The translations under genes were made by a program, and so were the position numbers. Below are positions 29,061 through 39,211 of a DNA stretch of 64,000 nt, piece by piece; the stretch's first letter is position 1, and the number at the start of each line of letters is the position of its first letter. The stretch is taken from contig CACBYV010000008.1 of the NCBI GenBank assembly GCA_902543575.1, forward strand, positions 1-64,000. The letters are read 5' to 3'. The notes below the pieces were generated by a model. The model had not been told where the DNA came from. It made no database searches and saw only the letters and a list, made by a program, of their open reading frames with translations. The stretch is from an uncultured Pelagibacteraceae bacterium (GTDB lineage Bacteria > Pseudomonadota > Alphaproteobacteria > Pelagibacterales > Pelagibacteraceae).

Positions 29061-30410
29061 ATGAATATATTAAGTGATGACATCAAAGAATTAATTAAAA
29101 AATTAGCAATACCTGCATCGGTAGGTACACTATTTCAAACGTTATATAATATTGCTGATACATATTTTGCAGGAAAAATATCACCTGAAGCCTTGTCAGC
29201 TTTAACAAAATCATTTCCAATTTATTTTATTATTATTGCCTCATCTATTGGTATCACAGTTGCAGGTACATCTCTGATAGGTAATAGCATTGGAGAAAAA
29301 AATAATAAAAATGCTTCAATTTATTTCTGCCAATTAATTTTCTTTTCTTTTTCGATAATTCTATTGATTACTTTTATTGGTTTAAATTATGCATCAGACC
29401 TTTTTTCAATTATGGGTTCAACTAACGAGGTAATAAATCTTGGCTTACAATATACAGATATCATTTTTCTTGGTTCGTTTATTTTTATTTTAGTTGTTGC
29501 ATTAAATTCATTACTTCATGCAGAAGGTGATACAAAAACTTATAGAAATGCTTTAATATTATCTTTTTTTTTAAACATATTGTTAAATCCAATTTTAATA
29601 TTTGGCTTTTATTTCATTCCGGCTTTGGGCATGAAGGGTATTGCGATCGCAACTTTAATTGCTCAAACAGTCGCTTTTTTAATTATATTTATAAAAGTTT
29701 TAAAAAGTAATTTATTTAAAAATATACTTATTTCTTATTTTATTCCTAAATTATTTTTTTTAAAAAATATTTTTTTTCAATCTATGCCAATAATAATTTC
29801 AATTTGCGGTTATTCAATTGCTTCTGCTATTGTATTCAAATATGCAGGTTTATCAGGAGAATATGCAGCAGCTGGTTATGGGGCTGGCACCAAAATAGAA
29901 CAAGTGGTTTTATTGCCAATCTTGGGAATAAATACAGCAATTATCACAATTATTGCTCAAAATTTTGGTGCACGAAATATTTTAAGAATTAAAGAAACAT
30001 ACTTCCAAGCTATAAAATATGCTTTCATTATAATGATTATTTCTTCTTTTATTATTTATTTTGGTGCTGAAATGATAACAAAATTATTTTCAAAAGATTT
30101 AGAGGTCGTTGAATTTGGAAAATTATATTTAGAGATTTCAGCCTTTGTGCTTCCAGCTTATCCAATATTTTTTTTATCAAATGGTTTTTTTATGGCTTTG
30201 AAAAAAGCTGAAAACGCATTAATTGCTAATATTTGTCGAAATGGAATTTTTCCATTTGTCGTATTTTATACTGCAATTTATTTTAATTCTGACTTTTCTG
30301 AATTTTTTTGGTTATGGGTAATATTCAATTGGATTTTCTCTCTGATGTATATTGGTTATACTTATTTTTATTTGAATTATAAATTAGACAAAATTAGAGC
30401 TATCAACTAA
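29061..30410 (+). CDS. MATE family efflux transporter
   Basis: The 449-residue membrane protein has about twelve hydrophobic segments in two similar halves, the pattern of multi-antimicrobial extrusion transporters. Segments such as IPASVGTLFQTLYNIADTYF, AGTSLIGNSIGEKN and GYGAGTKIEQVVLLPILGIN resemble the DinF/NorM-like family. Substrate and coupling ion (H+ or Na+) are not evident. The last 27 bases overlap the 3' end of soxG on the other strand. Confidence 0.88.
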   Translation: MNILSDDIKELIKKLAIPASVGTLFQTLYNIADTYFAGKISPEALSALTKSFPIYFIIIASSIGITVAGTSLIGNSIGEKNNKNASIYFCQLIFFSFSIILLITFIGLNYASDLFSIMGSTNEVINLGLQYTDIIFLGSFIFILVVALNSLLHAEGDTKTYRNALILSFFLNILLNPILIFGFYFIPALGMKGIAIATLIAQTVAFLIIFIKVLKSNLFKNILISYFIPKLFFLKNIFFQSMPIIISICGYSIASAIVFKYAGLSGEYAAAGYGAGTKIEQVVLLPILGINTAIITIIAQNFGARNILRIKETYFQAIKYAFIIMIISSFIIYFGAEMITKLFSKDLEVVEFGKLYLEISAFVLPAYPIFFLSNGFFMALKKAENALIANICRNGIFPFVVFYTAIYFNSDFSEFFWLWVIFNWIFSLMYIGYTYFYLNYKLDKIRAIN

Positions 30411-30932
30411 CCATTCATAAAGGTGTTCTGAAAACGATCTTCTTACAAATAAATTAACATTATTCTTTGACTTGTGGTGAAGAATTACATCAATATGATT
30501 TACTATTGTTTGTGTTGATGAACCAACATTATTTTTAAATTTTTCGAAATTAAAAGGTGATCCAGATGATAATAATTCAAATATATTTTCTCCTTTTATA
30601 TTTATGCAAATTAATTGTGAAGAGATATCAGTAATTGATCCAAATTTTAAAGACGAAATATCTTTATAAAGTTGATCAAAAATATTTGAATTTTTATTTT
30701 CATCAAAATATACAATCCATTCATCCGGACTTAACCACAAAACATCATAGTTTTCATTTGATGAGCTGGTATTTGACTCAGAAGGTAAAATAATAGATAG
30801 AATTTTACCCACTTTGGTAAAAAATTCTTTATTTTTTCCCCTGATATTAATTTTAATTTTTTCTTCAGATAAATTAATATCGATATTGTTTTTATTATTA
30901 TTTGAAATATTTGGATGTAAGATTTCAAGCAT
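30384..30932 (-). CDS. soxG: Sarcosine oxidase gamma subunit
   Basis: This is the small subunit of heterotetrameric sarcosine oxidase. The 182 residues fit the family in length and in segments such as VLWLSPDEWIVYFDE (GcvT-like), DISSQLICINIKGEN and the C-terminal RRSFSEHLYEWLVDSS. Gamma subunits are poorly conserved, so its place directly after soxA (8-base overlap) is part of the case. It overlaps the MATE gene end by 27 bases. Confidence 0.88.
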   Translation of the reverse strand: MLEILHPNISNNNKNNIDINLSEEKIKINIRGKNKEFFTKVGKILSIILPSESNTSSSNENYDVLWLSPDEWIVYFDENKNSNIFDQLYKDISSLKFGSITDISSQLICINIKGENIFELLSSGSPFNFEKFKNNVGSSTQTIVNHIDVILHHKSKNNVNLFVRRSFSEHLYEWLVDSSNFV

Positions 30933-33927
30933 TTAGTCTTTTATTCTCCTTATCTAAAAAAATTGTGTCAGAAACGGTCACATTAATATTTTTGTTTTCC
31001 ATTGGAATAATTAACTTTTGACCTTTCATTGTTTTTCCGCTCCTAACTACAGCCAAGGCAATTGATTTATTTAGGTTAGGACTAAAATAGCTTGAAGTTA
31101 CATGTCCTAGCATATCTATAGGCTTTGATTTAATGTCTGAAACAATTTGAGCACCTTCTTCCAAAATTTCTTTTGGATCATCTGTAAGTAGTCCTACCAA
31201 TTGCTTTCTATCTTCTCTAATAGTATCACTTCTATATAAAGATCTTTTACCAATGAAGTCATATTTCTTTTTACTTACAATCCAATCCATCTGTAAGTCT
31301 GAAGGAGTCATTGTGCCGTCTGTATCTTGTCCAACAATAATGAAACCTTTTTCAGCTCTGAGTAGATGCATTGTTTCAGTACCATAAGGTGTCAAATTAA
31401 ACTCTTTCCCAGCTTCTATACACATTTTCCATAATGAATGTCCATATTTTGACTCTATGTTAATTTCATAGCTTAGTTCACCCGTAAAACTTATTCGCAT
31501 TATTCTACAATTTATATTTTCAAGTTTAGCTTCTTTAAATGACATATGAGGAAAGTTTTCATCACTTAAATCTAAATTTGGAAAAAGTTTGTTAAGAATT
31601 TTTTTTGAATTTGGGCCACAAATACTTGCTGTAGAATAATGGTCTGTCACTGATGTTAAATAAACATCTAACTCTGGCCACTCCGTTTGTAAATAATCCT
31701 CAAGTTTGCTTAATACATTTGCAGCTCCCCCAGTAGTGGTTGTCATTAGGTAATGATTTTCAGATATTCTTGTAGTAACACCGTCGTCATAAACCATACC
31801 ATCCTCATTTAACATAAGTCCGTATCTACATTTTCCGATTGCAAGTTTTGACCAAGCATTTGTGTAAACTCGATTTAAAAATTCTGATGCATCTGTTCCT
31901 TGGATATCAATTTTTCCGAGAGTTGATGCATCTAAGATACCCGCACTATCACGTGCGGCTTTACTTTCTCTTTGAACAGCATCATGCATATTTTCCCCGT
32001 TTTTTGGATAGTACCAAGGTCTTTTCCACTGACCAACATTTTCAAATTCTGCATTATTTTTTACGTGCCATTCATGCATAGATGTTTTTCTTACTACTTC
32101 AAAAAATTTTCCAACATTTCTCCCAACTATTGTTCCGAAGGTTAATGGTGTGAATGGCGGTCTAAATGTAGTTGTTCCTAATGTACCCATTTTTACACCA
32201 GCTGTATCAGCTATAATCCCAAGTGCGTGCATATTAGATAACTTTCCCTGATCTGTTGCCATACCAGTCGTTGTATATCTTTTTACATGTTCAATTGATC
32301 TAAAGCCTTCTTTTAAGGCTAATTTAATATCTTTTGCAGTTGAGTCATTTTGAAAATCTATAAAACATTTTGTTTTACCTAAAGGTATTTTATTTGGTAA
32401 AAGCCATATATTTCTTTTATCATTTTCTTTAGAGCAAATAATATTTGTATCCTGGTAATCTTGATTATCTATATCTAAGAATTTATTAATTTTATTGACT
32501 GTTTTATCAATAATATTTTCTAAATCAAAATCTCCATTGCATGAACCAACAGAAATTTGATCTTCACTATTTTCTTTTGGTAAGAATACTTGGTCTTCAT
32601 TTCTAAAATCTAATTTACCTCCAGATTGGGTATGCATATGCACCATAGGTGTCCATCCACCACTCATACCCAAACAGTCACAACTTAATTTAATCTTATC
32701 ACCTACAGTTGTATTTCCATCTTCTGATAGTTTCATTATTTCTAATGAATTTATTTTTCTGTATCCAAAAGTATTTGTTACGACATGATTAAAGTATATT
32801 TTTATTCCTAGGCTTTCTGCTTGTTTGATTATTTCAGAGCTAGCAGATTTTCTTAAATCAACAATTAAATTCTTTATACCTTTTTTATGAAGTGAAATTG
32901 AAGTTTCGTATGCACTATCATTATTTGTAAATAATATTATGTTTTCTCCACAGGTAACACCATAATAATCCAGGTATTTGTTTATTGAATTAGATAATAA
33001 TATTCCTGGTCTATCATTATTATTGAATACAAGTGGTCTTTCAATTGATCCAGTTGCAATTACAACTTTTTTTGCTCTTATTTTCCATAATCGTTGTCTA
33101 ATCTTATTTTTCTTTTTTTCCTCTGGTAAATGATCAGTTAAATTTTCTTTAGCTAAAAGAAAATTGTATCCATGATAAGCTGCAATACTTGTTCTTGTCT
33201 TAATTGTTAAATTACTTAATTTTTTAATTTCTTGAATTTCATTTTTTAACCATTCACTTGATAATTTATTATCAATCTTAATAGACTCATTGTTTTGATA
33301 AATTGTAGAACCACCAAGTATTTTTTTGTCATCTACTAATAAAGTTTTTAAATTATTTTTTGCAGCCATTTTTGCAGCAATAATACCTGAAACTCCACCA
33401 CCAATTACTAATACATCGTAGTGAACATATTTGTGATCATAGATATCAGGATCTGGTTCTGTAGGAGATTTTCCCAAACCCGCAGATAATCGTATTAATG
33501 GTTCATATACTTTTTTCCAAAAACTCTTTGGCCACATAAATGTTTTATAATAAAAGCCTGCAGGAATTAACGGTGATATAAAATTATTAATACCCCCAAT
33601 GTCAAATTTTACGTTAGGCCAGCAATTTTGAGAACTTGCTTCTAATCCTTCATACAATTCTAACTCTGTCGCTCTTACATTTGGTTCTGTTAGGTCTTTT
33701 TTACTACCAATTTGACAAATTGCATTAGGCTCTTCTGCTCCACAAGAAACTATACCCCTTGGTCTGTGATATTTAAAACTTCTACCGACTAAATGAATAC
33801 CATTTGCCAAAAGTGCAGATGCCAAAGTATCACCCTCATATCCAAAGTAAGTCTTGCCATCATATTTAAATGAAACTCTCTTAGTTTCATCAATATATTC
33901 AGTTTTATGAATTCTATAATTTGGCAT
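30925..33927 (-). CDS. soxA: Sarcosine oxidase alpha subunit
   Basis: The 1000-residue subunit of the sarcosine-oxidising complex has three visible parts. First is an N-terminal ferredoxin-like region (GYEGDTLASALLANG, SFKYHRPRGIVSCGAEEPNA). Second is a dinucleotide-binding domain (YDVLVIGGGVSGIIAAKMAAKNN near residue 170) that binds NAD+. Third is a C-terminal aminomethyltransferase (GcvT-like) half, from about residue 600, that binds tetrahydrofolate and captures the methyl carbon as methylene-THF. The end LGHVTSSYFSPNLNKSIALA is GcvT-like. It abuts soxD with a 1-base overlap. Confidence 0.96.
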   Translation of the reverse strand: MPNYRIHKTEYIDETKRVSFKYDGKTYFGYEGDTLASALLANGIHLVGRSFKYHRPRGIVSCGAEEPNAICQIGSKKDLTEPNVRATELELYEGLEASSQNCWPNVKFDIGGINNFISPLIPAGFYYKTFMWPKSFWKKVYEPLIRLSAGLGKSPTEPDPDIYDHKYVHYDVLVIGGGVSGIIAAKMAAKNNLKTLLVDDKKILGGSTIYQNNESIKIDNKLSSEWLKNEIQEIKKLSNLTIKTRTSIAAYHGYNFLLAKENLTDHLPEEKKKNKIRQRLWKIRAKKVVIATGSIERPLVFNNNDRPGILLSNSINKYLDYYGVTCGENIILFTNNDSAYETSISLHKKGIKNLIVDLRKSASSEIIKQAESLGIKIYFNHVVTNTFGYRKINSLEIMKLSEDGNTTVGDKIKLSCDCLGMSGGWTPMVHMHTQSGGKLDFRNEDQVFLPKENSEDQISVGSCNGDFDLENIIDKTVNKINKFLDIDNQDYQDTNIICSKENDKRNIWLLPNKIPLGKTKCFIDFQNDSTAKDIKLALKEGFRSIEHVKRYTTTGMATDQGKLSNMHALGIIADTAGVKMGTLGTTTFRPPFTPLTFGTIVGRNVGKFFEVVRKTSMHEWHVKNNAEFENVGQWKRPWYYPKNGENMHDAVQRESKAARDSAGILDASTLGKIDIQGTDASEFLNRVYTNAWSKLAIGKCRYGLMLNEDGMVYDDGVTTRISENHYLMTTTTGGAANVLSKLEDYLQTEWPELDVYLTSVTDHYSTASICGPNSKKILNKLFPNLDLSDENFPHMSFKEAKLENINCRIMRISFTGELSYEINIESKYGHSLWKMCIEAGKEFNLTPYGTETMHLLRAEKGFIIVGQDTDGTMTPSDLQMDWIVSKKKYDFIGKRSLYRSDTIREDRKQLVGLLTDDPKEILEEGAQIVSDIKSKPIDMLGHVTSSYFSPNLNKSIALAVVRSGKTMKGQKLIIPMENKNINVTVSDTIFLDKENKRLNA

Positions 33928-34208
33928 TACTTATAACTAACAGGAGGTTTTTCACCCATTTTATAAACAGATAATATTTTATCATTCGATGTGTCTCTAA
34001 CGACGTTGAACCATTTCCTACATCCGTGAACATGATTCCATCTTTCAAACTGAATACCTTTAATATTTTTTCTCATAAATAGGTATTCCGCCCATTCATC
34101 ATCGCTAAGTTCAGTTGGTTGTTTTGGTCTAACTATATGAGCTTCGCCACCTGAAGAAAATTCACTTTGATCTCTCTCTCCACAAAATGGACAATTAATT
34201 AAAAACAT
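33927..34208 (-). CDS. soxD: Sarcosine oxidase delta subunit
   Basis: The 93-residue subunit binds zinc in known structures. Here the ligand pattern is visible: INCPFCGERDQSEF, the GGEAHIVRP segment with the His, and HVHGCRKWFNVVRDT with the last Cys. The segment DDEWAEYLFMRKN is also typical. It lies 2 bases after soxB and overlaps soxA by 1 base. Confidence 0.96.
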   Translation of the reverse strand: MFLINCPFCGERDQSEFSSGGEAHIVRPKQPTELSDDEWAEYLFMRKNIKGIQFERWNHVHGCRKWFNVVRDTSNDKILSVYKMGEKPPVSYK

Positions 34209-34210
34209 TA

Positions 34211-35464
34211 CTAATGTGCAACTGCTGCAGCACCATGTTCATCAACAAGATCACCGCTTACAAATCTATTCAAATTAAATGCTGCATTTAATTTATGTGG
34301 CTCATCATTTGCAATTGTGTGCGCAAACAAATCTCCCGATCCTGGAGTAGCTTTAAAACCACCAGTACCCCAACCACAATTAAAATATAAACCTTTTATA
34401 TTAGTTTTACTTATAATAGGACTTGCATCTGGACATATATCAACAATTCCTCCCCATTGTCTTAACATCTTCATTCTACTAAAAATAGGGTAGAGCTCTA
34501 GAATAGCCTTTAAAGTTTCTTCTACAATATTATGACTACCTCTTTGTGTATATGAAACATATGAATCTGTTCCCGCACCTATAACTAATTCGCCTTTATC
34601 CGATTGACTTACATAAGCATGAACAGCATTTGACATTACAACAGTATCAATAATTGGTTTTACTGGCTCTGAAACTAACGCTTGTAATGGTTTACTCTCA
34701 AGAGGAAGTTTTAATCCAGCCATATTTGCAATTACACTTGAGTGGCCTGCTGCAACAACTCCAATTTTATTAGTTTTTATAAATCCTTTAGTGGTTTCTA
34801 ATCCTTCAACTCTATCTCCATTTCTCTTTATTCCTTTAACTTCACAGTTTTGAATTATATCAACACCCATTTCACTTGCGCCTCTTGCATAACCCCAGGC
34901 TACAGCATCATGTCTTGCAGTTCCCGCTCTTCTTTGTAACGTTCCACCCATAACAGGGTATCTGATATCAGGTGATGTATTTATAATTGGGCAAAATTTT
35001 TTAACTTCCTCAGTATTTAACCAAACAGCATCAATTCCGTTTAGTCTATTGGCATGTGTTCTTCTTTTTAAATCTCTTACATCTTGAAGATTGTGAGCTA
35101 AATTCATTACACCTCTTTGACTGAACATCACATTGTAGTTTAGCTCTTGAGATAAATTTTCCCATAGTTTAAGCGCATGATCGTATAAACCAGCACTAGC
35201 ATCCCATAAATAATTTGATCTAATGATTGTAGTGTTACGCCCTGTATTTCCACCACCAATCCAACCTTTTTCTAAGACTGCAATATTTTTTAAATTATGT
35301 TTCTTTGCTAAATAATAAGCAGTAGCTAAACCGTGTCCACCACCACCCACAATAATAGCTTCGTATTCTTTTTTTGGCTCTGGATTTCCCCAAGCTTGTT
35401 GCCAATTCTCATGCTGTGATAAAGCATTTTTTATTAGAGAGAATACTGAATATTTGTTTTTCAT
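34211..35464 (-). CDS. soxB: Sarcosine oxidase beta subunit
   Basis: This is the FAD/FMN-binding catalytic subunit that oxidatively demethylates sarcosine to glycine. The GxGxxG site is [23 protein letters not shown] near residues 37-57, followed by [21 protein letters not shown], a region typical of SoxB flavin attachment. The C-terminal FAD segment is [20 protein letters not shown]. It has 417 residues, near standard. It is the first gene of the soxBDAG operon, which gives glycine plus a C1 unit. The promoter region holds a palindrome (35480-35512). Confidence 0.97.
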   Translation of the reverse strand: MKNKYSVFSLIKNALSQHENWQQAWGNPEPKKEYEAIIVGGGGHGLATAYYLAKKHNLKNIAVLEKGWIGGGNTGRNTTIIRSNYLWDASAGLYDHALKLWENLSQELNYNVMFSQRGVMNLAHNLQDVRDLKRRTHANRLNGIDAVWLNTEEVKKFCPIINTSPDIRYPVMGGTLQRRAGTARHDAVAWGYARGASEMGVDIIQNCEVKGIKRNGDRVEGLETTKGFIKTNKIGVVAAGHSSVIANMAGLKLPLESKPLQALVSEPVKPIIDTVVMSNAVHAYVSQSDKGELVIGAGTDSYVSYTQRGSHNIVEETLKAILELYPIFSRMKMLRQWGGIVDICPDASPIISKTNIKGLYFNCGWGTGGFKATPGSGDLFAHTIANDEPHKLNAAFNLNRFVSGDLVDEHGAAAVAH

Positions 35465-35479
35465 ATTTTGGAGAAATTA

Positions 35480-35512
35480 CTTGAATATGATTGAATATTC
35501 AATGATTTCAAG
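35480..35512. promoter_or_regulatory. Nested palindrome in the soxB / tRNA-Ser divergent region, candidate operator
   Basis: A perfect 14-base palindrome ATTGAATATTCAAT (35490-35503) is flanked by outer arms CTTGAA (35480-35485) and TTCAAG (35507-35512). On the minus strand a weak promoter pair, TTGAAA (35506-35511) and CATATT (35484-35489), has its 16-base spacer almost filled by the palindrome. A dimeric regulator bound here would control soxB, whose start codon is at 35464. The binding protein is unknown and the functional role is inferred. Confidence 0.5.
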
Positions 35513-35528
35513 TTACACATATTATCGT

Positions 35529-35623
35529 GGAAGGATGGGTGAGCTGGTTTAAACCAGCGGTTTGCTAAACCGCCGTACGCTTGAAAAGGTGTACCGAGGG
35601 TTCGAATCCCTCTCCTTCCGCCA
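35529..35623 (+). tRNA. tRNA-Ser (anticodon GCU)
   Basis: The acceptor arms GGAAGGA (35529-35535) and TCCTTCC (35613-35619) pair fully, followed by discriminator G and an encoded CCA (35621-35623). The anticodon stem GCGGT/ACCGC encloses loop TTGCTAA with GCT at 35564-35566, reading serine AGC/AGU codons. The T arm is GAGGG-TTCGAAT-CCCTC. A long variable arm (GTACG...GTAC) fits the class II serine type. The terminal CCA touches the stop codon of the convergent transglycosylase gene. Confidence 0.97.
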
Positions 35624-37825
35624 CTAATAAAGCGGATTATTTCTAAAAAAATCTTTTAAAAATATTGGTTTTTGAGACAAAATGTATCTATAGACATTGT
35701 AATTCTCCATAACCCTCTGAACATAGTTTCTGGTCTCTTTAAACTTAATAAGTTCTACCCAATCAACATAATCGATTTGTTTCTTTTGAGGATCTTTATT
35801 TATTTTTTTCCAATACTTCACTCTTTTTGGTCCTGCATTATATGCTGCTACAGCGAAAGGGTAGGATCCATCATAATCAAGAATTAAACCTGCAATATAA
35901 AAAGATCCTAAATTTATATTATACTCAGGACTTGTTGTTAAACGAGATTTTGAATAAGAAACTTTTGCCTGCTTAGCAACTGTCTTTGCAGTATAAGGCA
36001 TCAACTGCATTAAACCTTGTGCTCCAACTCTACTTCTCGCAGATATATCAAACTCACTTTCTTGTCTTATAATAGATAAAATTAAAGCTTGTTCTGGTAT
36101 TTTTCTTGATCCAACTTTATTCGGAGTGCTTATTACTGGATAATTATATTTGTTATGAAACCTTTTTTGATAAGATGCTATTTTAGAAACCTGAATAGCA
36201 AAATCAAATCTAGAGATGTCAGTTGCTAGTTTTGCTGCCAATATTTCACTCCCCGCTGAAACATTGTCGTTTGCTAGAAATCTTAAAATATGTTTCGTAT
36301 ATTTATCTTTTTTTACTTCATCTAATAAATGTACTATTGCGACTAACTTATTTTTGTAAAAACTTTCAGCATAATTTTTATCAACTTGAATACTTTCTTT
36401 AAGTTCAAAAGTTTTATTTGGATATATTTTCATATGAGATAATTGACCATAATAAGTTGTTAGATATTTCGAACCTTCTTTAAACCATTTGTCTGCTTCC
36501 TCCTTATTATTTAGTGCTAAATTCACTTTTCCAAGCCAATAAGCACCTCTTGATAAGCTAATTGGATATCCAACATTATTATAAAATTTAGTAAAATGAC
36601 TTTTTGCTAAAATTGGGTCTTTTAAGAAACTTAAAGCAATCCATCCACTCATCCATTCAGCTTCAGCTAATTCGGCACCCTCTGATAGACCATGTTTACT
36701 TGTAATTTTATAAGCTTGCTCATATCTTTTCTTGTAAATAAGTGATCTCGCAATTATTGATCTTTCAACCCACCATTTATCTGGGCGAACCATATAGTCT
36801 TTATTATTTTTGATACTTAGTAAAATTTCTAAAGAACTATCAACTCTTCCTCTTTTCCTTCTCCATTTGAGTCTATCATAATTTAAACCTGCATCCTTTT
36901 TTAAACTTGCAGGGACATTCGATATAGCGCTATCAACACCATAAGATCTGCTCATTAACAGTTGCCTTGCTGTATATAAAAGTTGATAATCTTTAGGAAG
37001 ATATCTTAACATTCTTTTAAGGTCCCAATATTTATTCTCCCAAGCTAAATAATCAGCTCTTTTAATATAATCACTACTGTTCAAATATTTTTTAAATTTC
37101 TTTCTAAAAAAAATAAGATCATTTTTACTTAAATCAGCTGTAATAAATCCTTCTTTTATTAAATTTATAGCTGTCTCTTTATTTTTTGATAACAAAGCAT
37201 CGCCTAGCATCATTTTTCCAAATCCACTTAAAGGAGGGTGTTTATCGAACCACTGTATAATTTCATTTTTAGTATGATTTTTAGAATTTATTTTATGCTC
37301 TCCTAAGTAACGAACTCTATCTATCCTTGGATAATCTTTTACTCTTTCGATAAACTGTTTATATTCTGTAAAAGTAGCCCTGTTACCAGTTGTAAGTAGA
37401 TGTCTCCATTGAATAAAATCATAAATAGATTTTGCTCTTGCTTTACTTGCTACTTTTTTTGCATCCTTCCAATTACTTTTCTCCATAAATGAAATAGCTT
37501 GTTTTGCATATTTCAAATCTCTATCGCTATAAAATTTTTGTTTTTTAATCTTTCTTAATTTTTCTTTAACTATTAGAGGCTTATTTTTTGGAATTATTAC
37601 ACCATCAATTTTCTTAAATATCTCAGTGGTAGTAATTTTTATTTCTTTTTGAATTTCATCATCTTTTTCAGTTGGTTTTGGTAGAGGAATAATTTCAGCT
37701 ATTTTTTTTGTTGTATTTTTTTCATTTAAATCTGGTTTTTTAATAGGAAGTATAGTTTCATTTGAAAAAGCAGATTGAAACGATAAGAAAAAAAGGATAA
37801 TTGTTGTTAATAATTTTAAATACAT
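35624..37825 (-). CDS. slt: Soluble lytic murein transglycosylase
   Basis: It cleaves peptidoglycan glycan strands in the periplasm. A signal peptide is clear (residues 1-22, LLTTIILFFLSFQSAFSNE). A long superhelical region of TPR-like helices fills about residues 80-560. The C-terminal SLT domain has the catalytic Glu in ILSIIRQESEFDISARSRVG, then AQGLMQLMPYTAKTVAK and AVAAYNAGPKRVKYW. The 733 residues are in the range of alphaproteobacterial Slt proteins. It is monocistronic, divergent from dapA. Confidence 0.93.
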   Translation of the reverse strand: MYLKLLTTIILFFLSFQSAFSNETILPIKKPDLNEKNTTKKIAEIIPLPKPTEKDDEIQKEIKITTTEIFKKIDGVIIPKNKPLIVKEKLRKIKKQKFYSDRDLKYAKQAISFMEKSNWKDAKKVASKARAKSIYDFIQWRHLLTTGNRATFTEYKQFIERVKDYPRIDRVRYLGEHKINSKNHTKNEIIQWFDKHPPLSGFGKMMLGDALLSKNKETAINLIKEGFITADLSKNDLIFFRKKFKKYLNSSDYIKRADYLAWENKYWDLKRMLRYLPKDYQLLYTARQLLMSRSYGVDSAISNVPASLKKDAGLNYDRLKWRRKRGRVDSSLEILLSIKNNKDYMVRPDKWWVERSIIARSLIYKKRYEQAYKITSKHGLSEGAELAEAEWMSGWIALSFLKDPILAKSHFTKFYNNVGYPISLSRGAYWLGKVNLALNNKEEADKWFKEGSKYLTTYYGQLSHMKIYPNKTFELKESIQVDKNYAESFYKNKLVAIVHLLDEVKKDKYTKHILRFLANDNVSAGSEILAAKLATDISRFDFAIQVSKIASYQKRFHNKYNYPVISTPNKVGSRKIPEQALILSIIRQESEFDISARSRVGAQGLMQLMPYTAKTVAKQAKVSYSKSRLTTSPEYNINLGSFYIAGLILDYDGSYPFAVAAYNAGPKRVKYWKKINKDPQKKQIDYVDWVELIKFKETRNYVQRVMENYNVYRYILSQKPIFLKDFFRNNPLY

Positions 37826-37860
37826 TTTATTAAATCAAACAACTTATGTTATAAATAATT

Positions 37861-38748
37861 ATGTTTAAAGGATCAAATGTAGCATTAATTACACCGTTTA
37901 AAGACAACAAGCTTGACGAAGAAAGTTACATAAAAATAATAAATCATCATCTGGAAAATGGAACAAATGGGTTAGTTCCAGTTGGAACAACAGGTGAGTC
38001 ACCAACATTATCACATGATGAACATGAAAGAACAATTGAATTGTGTATAAAAGAAGCAACCGGTAAACTTCCCATAATAGCCGGTACAGGATCTAATTCT
38101 ACAGAAGAAGCTGTATCATTAACTAAACATGCTGAAAAAGCTGGTGCGGATGGTGCTTTAGTTGTTACACCATATTATAATAAACCTACTCAAGAAGGAT
38201 TATATCAACATTATAAATCAATTAATGATAACTGTGGAATTCCAATTATAATCTATAATATACCGAGCCGTTCAGTCATAGATATGAGTGTTGAAACAAT
38301 GGCTAGATTGTATGAACTAAAAAATATAGTTGGAGTTAAAGACGCAACTGGAGATCTAAATCGTGTTGATCAACAAAAAGAAAAAATGGGTAATGATTTC
38401 ATTCAACTTACTGGAAACGATGATAATGCTTTTGAATTTAATAAACGAGGAGGAGTTGGAACAATTAGTGTTACGGCAAACGTAGCTCCTAAATTATGTT
38501 CTGAATTTCAAAAATTATCAAAATCTTCAAATGAGGATGATTTAAAAAAAGCTCAAGAACTTGATGATATGTTGCAACCTTTACATAAAAATTTATTTAT
38601 AGAAAGCAATCCTTCACCAGTTAAGTATGCTGCTAAATTACTTGGCCTATGCGATGATACTGTAAGATTACCTTTGGTAAAAATAACTGAAAATACAAAA
38701 AAGGAAGTCGAGAAAGCATTGAAAGTAGCAAAACTTATTGATGAGTGA
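37861..38748 (+). CDS. dapA: 4-hydroxy-tetrahydrodipicolinate synthase
   Basis: DapA condenses pyruvate with aspartate semialdehyde for lysine and meso-diaminopimelate. The TIM barrel has [17 protein letters not shown], the catalytic Tyr region [17 protein letters not shown], and the Schiff-base Lys in [12 protein letters not shown]. The 295 residues are standard. A TATAAA sequence at 37850-37855 lies only 5 bases before the ATG; if it is the -10 element, the mRNA would be nearly leaderless. The 3' end overlaps smpB by 8 bases. Confidence 0.96.
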   Translation: MFKGSNVALITPFKDNKLDEESYIKIINHHLENGTNGLVPVGTTGESPTLSHDEHERTIELCIKEATGKLPIIAGTGSNSTEEAVSLTKHAEKAGADGALVVTPYYNKPTQEGLYQHYKSINDNCGIPIIIYNIPSRSVIDMSVETMARLYELKNIVGVKDATGDLNRVDQQKEKMGNDFIQLTGNDDNAFEFNKRGGVGTISVTANVAPKLCSEFQKLSKSSNEDDLKKAQELDDMLQPLHKNLFIESNPSPVKYAAKLLGLCDDTVRLPLVKITENTKKEVEKALKVAKLIDE

Positions 38749-39211
38749 TAAATCTACATCTGGCATCAAGATCATTACAATAAATCGAAAAGCATCTTTT
38801 AATTTTTTCTTTAAGGAGATCTTAGAAGCAGGAATTGTACTAAAAGGTTCTGAAATAAAATCTGTAAGAGATGGAAAAATAAATATAGCAGAGTCATACG
38901 CAGTTGAAAAAGAAGGAGAAATTTTTTTAATTAATTCGCATATACCCATATATAAACAAGCCAGTTATTCAAATCACAATCCTTACTCAGAAAGAAAATT
39001 GTTATTTAACAAAAGGGAAATTAACAAACTAATTGGTAAAATAAACGAGGATGGTCTAACTTTAGTTCCAACTAAAATGTATTTTAAAAAAGGTAAAGCT
39101 AAAGTTGAAATAGCAGTTGCAAAGGGCAAAAAACAATACGATAAGCGACAGACCAAAAAAACTAAAGATTGGAACCGTGAAAAAGCGAGATATTTCAGAC
39201 GCTCAAGTTAA
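38741..39211 (+). CDS. smpB: SsrA-binding protein SmpB
   Basis: SmpB carries tmRNA into stalled ribosomes for trans-translation. Diagnostic segments are [23 protein letters not shown] and the basic C-terminus [25 protein letters not shown], which mimics the decoding helix. The ATG at 38741 gives 156 residues, the usual length; an adjacent TTG at 38738 is in frame but less likely. It overlaps dapA by 8 bases. Confidence 0.96.
   Translation: MSDKSTSGIKIITINRKASFNFFFKEILEAGIVLKGSEIKSVRDGKINIAESYAVEKEGEIFLINSHIPIYKQASYSNHNPYSERKLLFNKREINKLIGKINEDGLTLVPTKMYFKKGKAKVEIAVAKGKKQYDKRQTKKTKDWNREKARYFRRSS

Noticed and set aside
31839..32081. 80-residue frame antisense to soxA
   Set aside because: It lies fully inside soxA, with no homology signs or start signals.
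35513..35528. Promoter of the tRNA-Ser gene at TATTAT (35520-35525)
   Set aside because: It ends only 3 bases before the mature tRNA, too close for a -10 element; no better candidate was identified.
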